From assembly GCF_001905125.1 (NCBI RefSeq), contig NZ_LWLE01000013.1, positions 62,001-126,000 of the forward strand: a stretch of DNA of 64,000 nt. Reading direction: 5' to 3'. Of this stretch, positions 24,889-33,145 are shown in pieces (position 1 is the stretch's first letter; each line of letters starts with the position of its first letter). Both the position numbers and the translations under genes were made by a program. The notes below the pieces were generated by a model. That model ran no database searches, was not told the origin of the DNA, and was given only the letters and a program-made list of their open reading frames with translations. This stretch comes from Streptomyces sp. TSRI0281. Its GTDB lineage: Bacteria; Actinomycetota; Actinomycetes; Streptomycetales; Streptomycetaceae.

Positions 24889-27060
24889 TCACGCCTGAAC
24901 AGCGAGGACCAGCGGAAACACCCCTTCCGCCCCCGCCCGTCGGAGCAGGCGTGCCGCGACGGCGAGCGTCCAGCCCGTGTCGGAAAGATCGTCCACGAGA
25001 AGGACGGGTCCTCCCGCGGAGGCCAGCGCCGCGGCCAGCTCGGGCTCGACGACGAGTGCTTCGTGCAGTGCCCGCACCCGCTGTGCGCTGTTGGTCTGCG
25101 AGATCCGTACGTCCTCGGCCTCCGGTGCGTACGCGACGGTTCCGAGCAGGGGCATACGGCCGACCTCCGCGATACGGCTGCCGAGCGACTGGACGAGCTG
25201 TGGCCTGCGGCGCGAGGCGACGGTCACGACGCCGACCGGCCTCGGGAGGGCGTCGGGTGCCCCGGAGGCCCAGCCACCGGGCCCCCTGGCCCAGTCGGCC
25301 AGCACGGTGACGACGGCACTGGCGACATCGTCCGGGACCACGGAGTCGGGTGCCTGTGCCGCGAGCATGGGGCGCAGCCGGTTGCCCCAGCCGATGTCGG
25401 AGAGACGGCCGAGCGCCCGGCCGGTGAAGGACAGTTCACCCGCGGGGATGCGGCCCTTGAGGTCGACGCCCACGGAGGCCAGGCCGGTGGGCCACATCTT
25501 CCGGGGTTCGACCTCGACGCCCGGGCGGCCCAGTTCGCCCCGGGCACCGTCGAGGGCGGCGGTGGAGACCTTGTCGTCGAACCGTGCGCCCGCGCAGTTG
25601 TCGCAGCGCCCGCAGGCCGTGGCTTCCTCGTCGTCCAGCTGGCGGCGGAGGAACTCCATCCGGCACCCGGCCGTCGAGGCGTAGTCACGCATGGCCTGCT
25701 GCTCGGCGGCCCGCTGCCGGGCGACCCAGGCGTAGCGCTCGGAGTCGTAGATCCAGGGCTCTCCCGTGGAGGTCCAGCCGCCCTTCACCCGCTTGACCGC
25801 ACCGTCGACGTCCAGCACCTTGAGCATGGTTTCCAGCCGGGTGCGGCGCAGGTCGACCATCGGTTCCAGCGCGGGCAGCGACACCGGCCGGTCCGCCCGG
25901 CCCAGCACATCGAGCGTGCGCCGCACCTGCTCCTCGGGCGGGAAGGCGACCGAGGCGAAGTACTGCCAGATCGCCTCGTCCTCCTTGCCGGGGAGCAACA
26001 GCACCTCCGCGTGCTCGACGCCACGCCCCGCACGTCCGACCTGCTGGTAGTAGGCGATGGGGGAGGAGGGGGAGCCCAGGTGCACGACGAAGCCCAGGTC
26101 GGGCTTGTCGAATCCCATGCCGAGTGCGGAGGTGGCGACCAGGGCCTTGACCCGGTTGGCCAGCAGATCGTCCTCGGCCTGCTGGCGGTCGGCATTCTCG
26201 GTCCGCCCCGTGTAGGAAGCGACCGTATGGCCGCACTGGCGCAGGTAGGCCGTGATCTCCTCGGCGGCCGCGACCGTCAGTGTGTAGATGATTCCCGAGC
26301 CCGGAAGCTCGCCGAGGTGGTCACCCAGCCAGGCCAGCCGATGTGCGGCGTTGGGCAGCTGCAGGACGCTGAGGCTCAGGCTCTCCCGGTCCAGAGGGCC
26401 ACGCAGAACCAGCGCGTCCGTGTCGGCGCCCGTCCCCAGCTGCTCCGCGACATCCGCGGTCACACGCGCGTTGGCGGTAGCGGTCGTGGCCAGCACGGGG
26501 ACACCGGCCGGGAGGTCGGCGAGCATCGTCCGCAGCCGTCGGTAGTCCGGCCGGAAGTCGTGTCCCCAGTCCGAGATGCAGTGGGCCTCGTCGACCACCA
26601 GGAGCCCCGTCGCGGCGGCGAGTCTGGGCAGGACCTGGTCCCGGAAGTCGGGGTTGTTGAGCCGCTCCGGGCTGACCAGCAGCACATCCACCTCGCCCGC
26701 GGCCACCTCGGCCTGGACGGTGTCCCACTCCTCCGGGTTGGACGAGTTGATCGTCCGGGCGCTGATCCCGGCCCGGGCCGCGGCCGCGACCTGGTTACGC
26801 ATCAGCGCCAGCAGCGGCGAGACGATGACGGTCGGGCCGCTGCCCTGCGCGCGCAACAGCGAAGTCGCGACGAAGTACACCGCGGACTTGCCCCAACCGG
26901 TGCGTTGCACCACCAGCGCTCTGCGTTTTTCGGCGACGAGCGCCTCGATGGCCAGCCACTGATCCTCGCGCAGTCTGGCCGTACCGGTGGGGTCCCCGAC
27001 GAGGCGGGCGAGTACGGAATCGGCCGAAGCCCTGAGCTCTGCACGGTCTGCGTTGGTCAT
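24889..27060 (-). CDS. RecQ-family DNA helicase fused to a C-terminal phosphoribosyltransferase domain
   Basis: A 723-residue protein. Residues 1-360 form a RecQ motor: QRTGWGKSAVYF (Walker A), VVDEAHCISDWGHDFRPDY (DEAH and aromatic loop), LATTATA and QQVGRAGRG. A RecQ zinc site follows, Cys in CRMEFLRRQL then ACGRCDNC. Instead of a winged-helix/HRDC tail, the last 150 or so residues hold a type I phosphoribosyltransferase fold with the PRPP-binding VLLVDDLSDTGWT. The ATG at 27060 has a GGGGG site; an ATG four codons earlier is less likely. Whether the second domain binds PRPP or only uses the fold is unknown. The gene is divergent from a DUF4192 gene across a double DnaA-box palindrome. Confidence 0.9.
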   Translation of the reverse strand: MTNADRAELRASADSVLARLVGDPTGTARLREDQWLAIEALVAEKRRALVVQRTGWGKSAVYFVATSLLRAQGSGPTVIVSPLLALMRNQVAAAARAGISARTINSSNPEEWDTVQAEVAAGEVDVLLVSPERLNNPDFRDQVLPRLAAATGLLVVDEAHCISDWGHDFRPDYRRLRTMLADLPAGVPVLATTATANARVTADVAEQLGTGADTDALVLRGPLDRESLSLSVLQLPNAAHRLAWLGDHLGELPGSGIIYTLTVAAAEEITAYLRQCGHTVASYTGRTENADRQQAEDDLLANRVKALVATSALGMGFDKPDLGFVVHLGSPSSPIAYYQQVGRAGRGVEHAEVLLLPGKEDEAIWQYFASVAFPPEEQVRRTLDVLGRADRPVSLPALEPMVDLRRTRLETMLKVLDVDGAVKRVKGGWTSTGEPWIYDSERYAWVARQRAAEQQAMRDYASTAGCRMEFLRRQLDDEEATACGRCDNCAGARFDDKVSTAALDGARGELGRPGVEVEPRKMWPTGLASVGVDLKGRIPAGELSFTGRALGRLSDIGWGNRLRPMLAAQAPDSVVPDDVASAVVTVLADWARGPGGWASGAPDALPRPVGVVTVASRRRPQLVQSLGSRIAEVGRMPLLGTVAYAPEAEDVRISQTNSAQRVRALHEALVVEPELAAALASAGGPVLLVDDLSDTGWTLAVAARLLRRAGAEGVFPLVLAVQA

Positions 27061-27108
27061 GCCCCCATGCAACCCGATGGCTACGACAAACCGCGAACGG
27101 CGACGCAG

Positions 27109-27134
27109 CCCTGTGGATAACGTTATCCACAGGG
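27109..27134. promoter_or_regulatory. 26-bp perfect palindrome of two face-to-face DnaA boxes
   Basis: Arms of 13 bp (27109-27121 and 27122-27134) are exact reverse complements. Each contains TTATCCACA (27123-27131 on plus, 27112-27120 on minus), the strict consensus DnaA box, separated by CG. It lies in the 110-nt gap between divergent genes. Being AT-rich inside high-GC DNA, it is not a compositional accident. It may bind DnaA, or be the operator of an unidentified dimeric regulator. Confidence 0.7.
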
Positions 27135-27170
27135 GTCGCGGAAATCGGCTGATCGCGGGACGGTCATGCC

Positions 27171-28586
27171 ATGAACAAGCACCACGAATCCACCGGCCCG
27201 GCCGACGAGCAGCAGATCACCCTGCGCGGTCCCGCCGAGCTCGCCGACGCACTTCCCTACCTCATGGGCTTCCACCCGAGCGACAGCGTGGTCATGGTGG
27301 CCCTGCACGGCGGCCGGGGCCGTTTCGGCGGCCGGCTCAGGCTCGGAATTCCGCAGTCGCCGAAGGAATGGGGGCCCGTCGCGGATCAGCTCGCGGAATG
27401 TCTGATCTCGGGCAGCGAGCGACGAGGTTCCCGACCCGACGCCATCGTCATCTTCCTCTGCCAGGATCCGGTCGGGGGTGAGAGCGCCGGCCAGACCATG
27501 GAGCGTCTGAAACCTCTGGCCCAGCGTCTGCGCACGGCTTGCGGCGCACTCGACGTACCCGTTCTGGAAGCGCTCTGCATCTCCGACGGCCGCTACTGGT
27601 CCTACTGCTGCCCCGACGGCCGCTGCTGTCCGACGGAGGGAAACCCCCTCGCGCTGCCCGGCACCACGGTCATGGCCGCCGCGGCCACGTACGCCGGAAT
27701 TCAGGTGAGGGGGTCCCTGCGGGACATGGAGGAGAGGCTCGCACCGTGGCAGACCACAGCGGTACCGGCACAGTGCCATGCGCTGGACACGGCCGGGGCC
27801 TCGCTGGTGTCCAGGATTCTGGACAGCGAGGGGCGGGGCGAAGTGGCAAAGGAGACGCTTGATCTCGCCCGGGTGCTCATGGCTCGTCTCCGGCACGCAC
27901 CCTCGGCCGTGCCATCGGTCACTGACAGGAGTGATGACCACCTGATCAGCCATGACGAGGCCGCAGCCGTGATCCTCGGGCTTCAGGACCGGGAGACCCG
28001 GGACAAGGCCGCAGAATGGATGGAAGGTGCCGAAGCGGATTCCGCGTTGAGGCTGTGGCGAGCGCTCGCCCGCCGGTGCGTCGGACCCTATGTGGAACAC
28101 TCCGCCGCCCCGCTCACCCTGGCGGGCTGGGTCTCCTGGTCGACCGGTGACGAGCCGGGCGCGCGAGTCGCGCTGGGCCTGGCCCTGCGCGCCGACCCCG
28201 ACTACACCTTCGCTCAACTGCTGCACCAGGCGTGCAACGAAGGACTGGACCCGGAGACGCTGCGCCGTTGTCTGCGCGGCGAAGTCGGCGAAGGCGTCGA
28301 GGACGGCGGTGTCCTGAAAGGTGGCACCAAGGGTAGCGGGGCCCCGAGCGACGGACTCCGGAACAGTGGCGTGCGCGGAGGGGCCACGCACAGCGCCCGC
28401 CGTGAGGGACGTGCGCGGCTTCGTGCGGAGCACAGGCCCCGGCCTCGCCCGGCGCGTCGGACACCGCCGGACGCCAAGGGGAGGAGGGCGACGCCCGGTT
28501 CTGTCCGTCCGGGTACGTCCGTGGCCCGGCGCAGGACGCGGGACGCCGGGCGGTACGGGCAGCGAGGGACCAGGAGCGGCCGATGA
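27171..28586 (+). CDS. DUF4192 family protein
   Basis: 471 residues. The N-terminal ITLRGPAELADALPYLMGFH and PSDSVVMVALHGG are the DUF4192 signature, an actinobacterial family of unknown function. The centre has a cysteine-rich SYCCPDGRCCP (about residue 145), and the region to about 370 is mostly helical (AEWMEGAEADSALRLWRAL, TLAGWVSWSTGDEPG). After residue 385 the sequence becomes an Arg/Pro/Gly-rich tail of about 85 residues with weaker codon bias, which might reflect a frameshift near 28320 or simple divergence. The ATG is 110 nt from the divergent recQ gene. The palindrome between them may control both. Confidence 0.75.
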   Translation: MNKHHESTGPADEQQITLRGPAELADALPYLMGFHPSDSVVMVALHGGRGRFGGRLRLGIPQSPKEWGPVADQLAECLISGSERRGSRPDAIVIFLCQDPVGGESAGQTMERLKPLAQRLRTACGALDVPVLEALCISDGRYWSYCCPDGRCCPTEGNPLALPGTTVMAAAATYAGIQVRGSLRDMEERLAPWQTTAVPAQCHALDTAGASLVSRILDSEGRGEVAKETLDLARVLMARLRHAPSAVPSVTDRSDDHLISHDEAAAVILGLQDRETRDKAAEWMEGAEADSALRLWRALARRCVGPYVEHSAAPLTLAGWVSWSTGDEPGARVALGLALRADPDYTFAQLLHQACNEGLDPETLRRCLRGEVGEGVEDGGVLKGGTKGSGAPSDGLRNSGVRGGATHSARREGRARLRAEHRPRPRPARRTPPDAKGRRATPGSVRPGTSVARRRTRDAGRYGQRGTRSGR

Positions 28587-28661
28587 CGGCGCGGTCTCGT
28601 CGGCGCCGGGGCAGTTCACAGGGGTGCCGGAGACCGTACGGTCCATCGCCCTGCGGATACC

Positions 28662-29048
28662 GTGGCTGCCAGCGCACAGGCGGCGCGGACGACCCCGATG
28701 CCCCCACTGTTGTTCCACTCCAGCATCCCGGACCCGGTCAACGAGCAGGTGGCCGAGCAGATCAACGAGCAGGTCATGGGGACCGTCCGGACGCCGTCGC
28801 GCGTTCCCGCGATGCGGGCACGTGACTCGGACCCGGTGGATCCGGGCGGCATCCGGCCCTGCGGGGGAGCGCTGAGGGCGGGGCAGGCGCGACCCGGTGC
28901 GGTGCGCGCCTCCGGACCGCACGTGGCGGGTGAGCGCTCCGCGGTACGGATCAGCCGAATCGGCCTCGACGGGGTGATCGAAGAACGTCCCTCCGGGCTC
29001 CGGGCGGGACTGCCCGACAGCCCGCAGGATTCTGCCTCGCGAGGATGA
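28662..29048 (+). CDS. Small hypothetical protein, uncertain
   Basis: A 128-codon frame starting at GTG (MAASAQAARTTPMPPLLFHS). About five sixths of its codons end in G or C, higher than expected from background and in line with coding. It holds a short amphipathic helix with a Glu/Gln repeat (NEQVAEQINEQVMG, about residues 28-41) and is otherwise basic and proline-rich. It is in the same frame as the DUF4192 gene before it, separated by that gene's stop at 28584 and 75 nt. No ribosome binding site is evident and no family is recognised. Confidence 0.35.
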   Translation: MAASAQAARTTPMPPLLFHSSIPDPVNEQVAEQINEQVMGTVRTPSRVPAMRARDSDPVDPGGIRPCGGALRAGQARPGAVRASGPHVAGERSAVRISRIGLDGVIEERPSGLRAGLPDSPQDSASRG

Positions 29049-29063
29049 CGAATGGAGTGTTTA

Positions 29064-29078
29064 TCGTCAGGCAGACGA
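29064..29078. promoter_or_regulatory. Candidate NrtR operator over its own promoter
   Basis: TCGTCAGGCAGACGA is an inverted repeat (TCGTC/GACGA) immediately upstream of a TATGAT -10 box at 29080-29085, which itself lies 6 nt before the start codon. A regulator bound here would block RNA polymerase. Confidence 0.6.
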
Positions 29079-29091
29079 CTATGATCGCGGC

Positions 29092-29856
29092 ATGCCGCCC
29101 TACGACCCGTCGACGTTCCCGCCCTTCGCTGTCACCGTGGACCTGGTCGTGCTCACGGTGCGCCGTCACGAACTCTGCGCGCTGGTCGTACGCCGAGGGG
29201 AGTCGCCGTTCCAGGGCCGGTGGGCACTGCCCGGCGGGTTCGTCAGGGAGGACGAGGACCTCGGAGCCGCGGCCGCGCGTGAGCTCGTCGAGGAAACCGG
29301 ACTCTGCGCACACGACCCGGCGACCCCGGCGGTGGGCAACGGCGCGCACCTCGAACAGCTCGCCACCTACGGGGATCCGGCGCGTGACCCCCGGATGCGG
29401 GTCGTGAGCGTCGCCCACCTCGCGCTCGCCCCGGATCTTCCCGCGCCTCGTGCGGGCGGTGACGCGAACAGCGCGCGCTGGGCGTCCGTCGTCGATGTAC
29501 TCCGTCCCGATGACGGGTCGGGCCGGGACGGCGAACAGTCGGCACCGCTGGCCTTCGACCATGCGCGGATCCTTGCGGACGGGGTGGAGCGAGCCCGTTC
29601 CAAGATCGAGTATTCGTCGCTGGCCACGGCGTTCTGCCCGCCGGAGTTCACGGTCGGCGAGCTGCGCAGGGTCTACGAGGCGGTGTGGGGCGTCGTTCTC
29701 GACCCCCGGAACTTCCACCGCAAGGTCACCGGCACGCCCGGCTTCCTGGTGCCCTCCGGAGGGACGACCACCCGGCAGGGAGGTCGCCCCGCGCAGCTGT
29801 TCCGGGCCGGTGCGGCCACCGTGCTCAACCCGCCGATGCTGAGGCCCGAGGTCTGA
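29092..29856 (+). CDS. Nudix hydrolase/NrtR-type transcriptional regulator
   Basis: 254 residues. N-terminal Nudix domain with an intact GX5EX7REUXEEXGU box (GGFVREDEDL then AAAARELVEETGL, about residues 43-65), so phosphohydrolase activity on ADP-ribose-like substrates is possible. The C-terminal 75 residues form the NrtR winged helix (FCPPEFTVGELRRVYEAVWG, NFHRKVTGTPGFL). In NrtR regulators the Nudix domain senses ADP-ribose and the HTH controls NAD metabolism genes. Here the catalytic box is not degraded, unlike in many true NrtR proteins. The ATG has no ribosome binding site; TATGAT 6 nt upstream indicates a leaderless mRNA under an inverted-repeat operator. Confidence 0.85.
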   Translation: MPPYDPSTFPPFAVTVDLVVLTVRRHELCALVVRRGESPFQGRWALPGGFVREDEDLGAAAARELVEETGLCAHDPATPAVGNGAHLEQLATYGDPARDPRMRVVSVAHLALAPDLPAPRAGGDANSARWASVVDVLRPDDGSGRDGEQSAPLAFDHARILADGVERARSKIEYSSLATAFCPPEFTVGELRRVYEAVWGVVLDPRNFHRKVTGTPGFLVPSGGTTTRQGGRPAQLFRAGAATVLNPPMLRPEV

Positions 29857-29861
29857 CACGC

Positions 29862-29893
29862 CGCGGGTTCACGAGCCGGGGCGTGAACCCGCG
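29862..29893 (+). terminator. Hairpin after the Nudix regulator gene
   Basis: Perfect 12-bp arms CGCGGGTTCACG and CGTGAACCCGCG with an 8-nt loop, starting 6 nt after the stop. Confidence 0.75.
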
Positions 29894-30038
29894 ACGCCGA
29901 TCGAGGTGTCCGGCCTGTACCTGCGGAACGCCCGCCGGTCCGTTGCTGCGCAAAAAGTCCTAAATATCGCGTTATGTTGCTGCGGTACCCACCTGCCGCC
30001 GAGCGGTCTCACCTTCCGCGAGAAACGCGAGAGAAGCG

Positions 30039-31775
30039 ATGCTCCAGGCCATCGGACTCACCAGCAACCCCCGCCGCGACGCCCTGCCCGCCGTGGACGA
30101 TCTGACCTTCGAAGCCCGGCCCGGCCGTGTCACCGCACTGCTCGGCGCTCCGGGCTCCGGCAAGACCACGGCACTCCGCCTGATGCTCGAACTCGACTCC
30201 GGGCGCGGCGTCACCTACTTCCGGGGCCGGCCGCTGCACCGCATCGCCCACCCGGCGCGGGAAGTGGGCGTACTCCTCGGTGACGTGCCGGGCCACCCGT
30301 CCCGTACGGGCCGCGGCCAGCTCCGTATGCTCTGCGCCGCTGCCGGTGTGCCCGCGGTCCGGGCCGATGAGGTGCTCGAAGTCGTCGGCCTCGCCGGACT
30401 CGGGGACCAGCGCATCGGCACCCTCTCGGTCGGAATGGACCGTCGGCTCGGTCTCGCGTCCGCACTCCTGGGCGATCCGCACACGCTCCTCCTCGACGAA
30501 CCGGCGGAAGGGCTCTCACCGCGGGAGAACAGCTGGCTGTACGGGCTGTTGCGCGCCCACGCGGCTCAGGGGGGCACGGTCCTGTGTGCCGTCAGCGATC
30601 CCAAGGAGGCTGCCCGCACGGCTGACCGCGTCGTCACCATCGACGGCGGGCGCCTCGTCGCGGACCAGGACGTCGCCGACTTCTCCCGCACCCGGCTGCG
30701 CCCGCGCGTCGCTGTCCGGACACCGCACGCCGCCCGGCTTGCCGCGGTGGTCAGCCGTGAGGCGCGCGCCGCCCAGCGCTCCGTGGAGGTGGTGGCCGAG
30801 GCGAGCGGCCGTCTGGCGGTGTACGGCAGCAGCTGCGCCGAGATCGGGGACACGGCGTTCAGGCACGGTGTTCCGGTTCATCAACTTGCCGACGAGGTCG
30901 GCGACGCCGGGCCCGCGGCCGCCCCGGAGGCCGCGGCCGTACCGCGCCAGGCGTCGTCCGTCGCCCTCTCGGAACTGCCGCCCCCGATTCCGGTACGACC
31001 CGCCCGCGGGCCGCTCCGCCCCCTGCGCTACGAACTGCGCCGCCTCTTCGGCGTCAGAACAACGACCATGATCATGGTGGCTGTTCTGGTGGCGTCGGCA
31101 GGGTCCGCGGTTCTTCTCGCCCGCACGGACGGGACGCCTCTGTCGCACCTCCTGGCCGCCTGGCCCGCTCTGCTGCCGCTTCCTCCCGCGGCGCTCGGTG
31201 CCGGACTGCTGGGTGCCCTCTCCTTCGGGGACGAGTACAGGTATCCGGCGCTGGCCGCAGGCCGTGGGACGGTCCCGAGGCGTCTCGGGCTGCTCCTCGC
31301 CAAGCTGGCGGTCACGGCGGGCACCGCCCTCCTGCTCGCGTTGCTCGTCGTGCTCTGCGACGCACAGGCCCTTCGCCTCGCCTACGGCCAGGAGTTGATC
31401 GAGGTCCCGGCAAACGCTGTCCCACTCGCCGCGAGTTGGGCGGGCCTCACTGTCGGCTGCGCCTGGGCCGGCCTGCTGGCGGCGGGGGTCTTCCGGGTGG
31501 CCGGAGCCGGAGTCGCCGCGGTCCTGGCCGTTCCGGTACTCATCGTTCCTCTCGTCCAGAAGGTTCTGGCGGGTCCGTCGGCGCGATCGATCGCAGGACT
31601 CCCGGCCCGGCTGCGGGAGCTGGCCTGGTGGCAGTTTCCGCATGAGGCGGACCGATGGGTCCTGGCAATTGCGCGGGTCGTGGCGCAGCCCGTGGGGGCG
31701 GCGCTCACCTTGTCGCTGTCGGCCCTGATCTGCGCGTATCTGTTCACCAGCCTTCGCGGCAGGGCGCGTTGGTGA
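30039..31775 (+). CDS. ABC transporter, ATPase fused to membrane domain
   Basis: 578 residues with two parts. The ATP-binding domain (about 1-220) has Walker A LLGAPGSGKTTAL, a signature-like SVGMDRRLGLAS and Walker B LLLDEPAEGLSP. A linker rich in Pro/Ala follows. The C-terminal half (from about residue 335) carries about six hydrophobic spans (TTTMIMVAVLVASAGSAVLL, LLPLPPAALGAGLLGALSFG, VAAVLAVPVLIVPLVQ), as in ABC-2-type exporters. A GAGAGAAG site precedes the ATG; an AT-rich promoter-like stretch is at 29950-29985. It lies directly upstream of whiH, so a role in development is possible, but the substrate is unknown. Confidence 0.82.
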   Translation: MLQAIGLTSNPRRDALPAVDDLTFEARPGRVTALLGAPGSGKTTALRLMLELDSGRGVTYFRGRPLHRIAHPAREVGVLLGDVPGHPSRTGRGQLRMLCAAAGVPAVRADEVLEVVGLAGLGDQRIGTLSVGMDRRLGLASALLGDPHTLLLDEPAEGLSPRENSWLYGLLRAHAAQGGTVLCAVSDPKEAARTADRVVTIDGGRLVADQDVADFSRTRLRPRVAVRTPHAARLAAVVSREARAAQRSVEVVAEASGRLAVYGSSCAEIGDTAFRHGVPVHQLADEVGDAGPAAAPEAAAVPRQASSVALSELPPPIPVRPARGPLRPLRYELRRLFGVRTTTMIMVAVLVASAGSAVLLARTDGTPLSHLLAAWPALLPLPPAALGAGLLGALSFGDEYRYPALAAGRGTVPRRLGLLLAKLAVTAGTALLLALLVVLCDAQALRLAYGQELIEVPANAVPLAASWAGLTVGCAWAGLLAAGVFRVAGAGVAAVLAVPVLIVPLVQKVLAGPSARSIAGLPARLRELAWWQFPHEADRWVLAIARVVAQPVGAALTLSLSALICAYLFTSLRGRARW

Positions 31776-31847
31776 CCACAACGTTCCCAGTGAGCCGTAC
31801 GGTGGGCGCAACTCCCTTGGAATTGCCTGTTTTGTGAAATTATGTCG

Positions 31848-31872
31848 TCAATTGCGGGGCGAGCGCCGATCA
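31848..31872 (+). promoter_or_regulatory. Candidate sigma-WhiG promoter of whiH
   Basis: GCCGATCA at 31865-31872 matches the FliA/WhiG-class -10 GCCGATAA at seven of eight bases, and TCAA lies 13 nt upstream at 31848-31851 in place of TAAA (usual spacing about 15). whiH of S. coelicolor is known to depend on sigma-WhiG. The short spacing is the weak point. Confidence 0.55.
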
Positions 31873-31935
31873 CCCTTTCGTGTGCTTTTCACCAAAGACC
31901 TCAAGGGGCGGGCGCGCCAGGCCGACAAAGGATGC

Positions 31936-32823
31936 GTGAGTACCCTTGCGCACACCATGATGACCGCCGCCCGCTCCGCCGACTCCGGCCTCGCTGGGTC
32001 GGGCGAACTCGACCGCTATCCCTATGCGGAGGCGCCGGCCGGCGAGCGCGCCGCGATCCGCTCCTGGGGCGGTCCCGATTCCGAGTTGGGGCGAGCCGGC
32101 CGGCGCGGATCGGCCAGCCGTGGACGTGGCCTCCACGGCCAACTCGTTCAGCAGTTGGGTCAGATGATCGTCTCCGGTGATCTGGGCGCCGACCGACCGC
32201 TCGTTCCCGAAGAGATCGGTCAGCGCTTCGAGGTCTCCCGCACTGTCGTACGTGAGTCCCTGCGCGTTCTGGAGGCCAAGGGCCTGGTCAGTGCGCGCCC
32301 CAATGTGGGTACCCGGGTGCGGCCGGTCAGTGACTGGAATCTGCTGGACCCCGACATCATCGAATGGCGGGCCTTCGGTCCCCAGCGAGATGACCAGCGT
32401 CGCGAGCTGGCCGAGCTCCGCTGGACGATCGAGCCGCTCGCGGCCAGGCTGGCGGCCGGGCACGGCCGTGAGGACATTCAGCAGCGGCTCGGCGACATGG
32501 TCGAGATCATGGGGCACGCCCTGGGGCAGGGGGACGGGATCACGTTCTCCCGGGCCGATGCCGAGTTCCACTCCCTGCTCATCCAGGCCGCGGGCAACCG
32601 GATGCTGGAGCACCTTTCCGGGATCGTCTCGGCGGCTCTGCACGTCTCGGGATCGCCCGTCACTGGCTGTGACCGCCCGACCGAGGCGTCGGTTGCCCAC
32701 CATGCCCGGATCGTGGATGCCCTCGCTTCCGGCGATTCCGCGGGCGCCGAGACGGCCATGCGTCAACTGCTCGTCGTCCACCCGGAGGTGGAGCGGGTGG
32801 TTCCCGCGCCGCGCGAGCACTGA
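31936..32823 (+). CDS. whiH: Sporulation regulator WhiH (GntR/FadR family)
   Basis: A 295-residue GntR-type regulator required in Streptomyces for septation of aerial hyphae. The winged helix is at about residues 70-135 (LVPEEIGQRFEVSRTVVRE, SLRVLEAKGLV). The FadR/FCD ligand domain follows, with its metal-type residues in DAEFHSLLIQAAGN (about 220) and HHARIVDALASGD (about 265). The long N-terminal extension and the position immediately before hrdB identify it as whiH. The start is uncertain: GTG 31936 has AAAGGA about 4 nt upstream; ATG 31957 is an alternative. A WhiG-type promoter candidate lies 64 nt upstream. Strong hairpin at the 3' end. Confidence 0.9.
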   Translation: MSTLAHTMMTAARSADSGLAGSGELDRYPYAEAPAGERAAIRSWGGPDSELGRAGRRGSASRGRGLHGQLVQQLGQMIVSGDLGADRPLVPEEIGQRFEVSRTVVRESLRVLEAKGLVSARPNVGTRVRPVSDWNLLDPDIIEWRAFGPQRDDQRRELAELRWTIEPLAARLAAGHGREDIQQRLGDMVEIMGHALGQGDGITFSRADAEFHSLLIQAAGNRMLEHLSGIVSAALHVSGSPVTGCDRPTEASVAHHARIVDALASGDSAGAETAMRQLLVVHPEVERVVPAPREH

Positions 32824-32851
32824 CCACAGCACGGCCGGGGTGCATGGACCC

Positions 32852-32882
32852 TGTGCCGCCGGACCCTCGGTCCGGCGGCACA
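32852..32882 (+). terminator. whiH terminator
   Basis: Perfect 14-bp stem (32852-32865 with 32869-32882) and CTC loop, 28 nt after the whiH stop. Confidence 0.8.
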
Positions 32883-33145
32883 ATTGTGGGGGGATGTCAC
32901 CCGTGGCACTGTTCGTCGCAAATGAGGTGTGACTCGGGCCACGCGGATTGGGCGTAACACTCCTCGAAACAGTGCGATGACTTAAGAGGTGACCGTCGCG
33001 GAAGGAATACAGCAGCCATTCAGGGCGCTGTGCAGTTCTGAGGCCAAACCCGCGCCGTCGGCAACATCCCCAGTCGACGGTCGTCGGTTCCAGCCCTCTC
33101 CAGGGCCGGGCCGGAAGCCGTTTCCATCGTTCCGAGAGGTTGTTC
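32883..33145 (+). promoter_or_regulatory. hrdB promoter region
   Basis: The 263 bases between the whiH terminator and hrdB contain no gene. A likely main promoter is TGACTC at 32930-32935 with TAACAC at 32955-32960, spacing 19. An oxidative-stress SigR promoter (GGAAT-N18-GTT) was looked for: GGAAT occurs at 33004 but no GTT is at the right distance. GAGAGG at 33134-33139 is the ribosome binding site. Confidence 0.55.

Noticed and set aside
33004..33037. SigR (oxidative stress) promoter upstream of hrdB
   Set aside because: GGAAT is present at 33004 but the only nearby GTT is 26 nt away instead of about 18.
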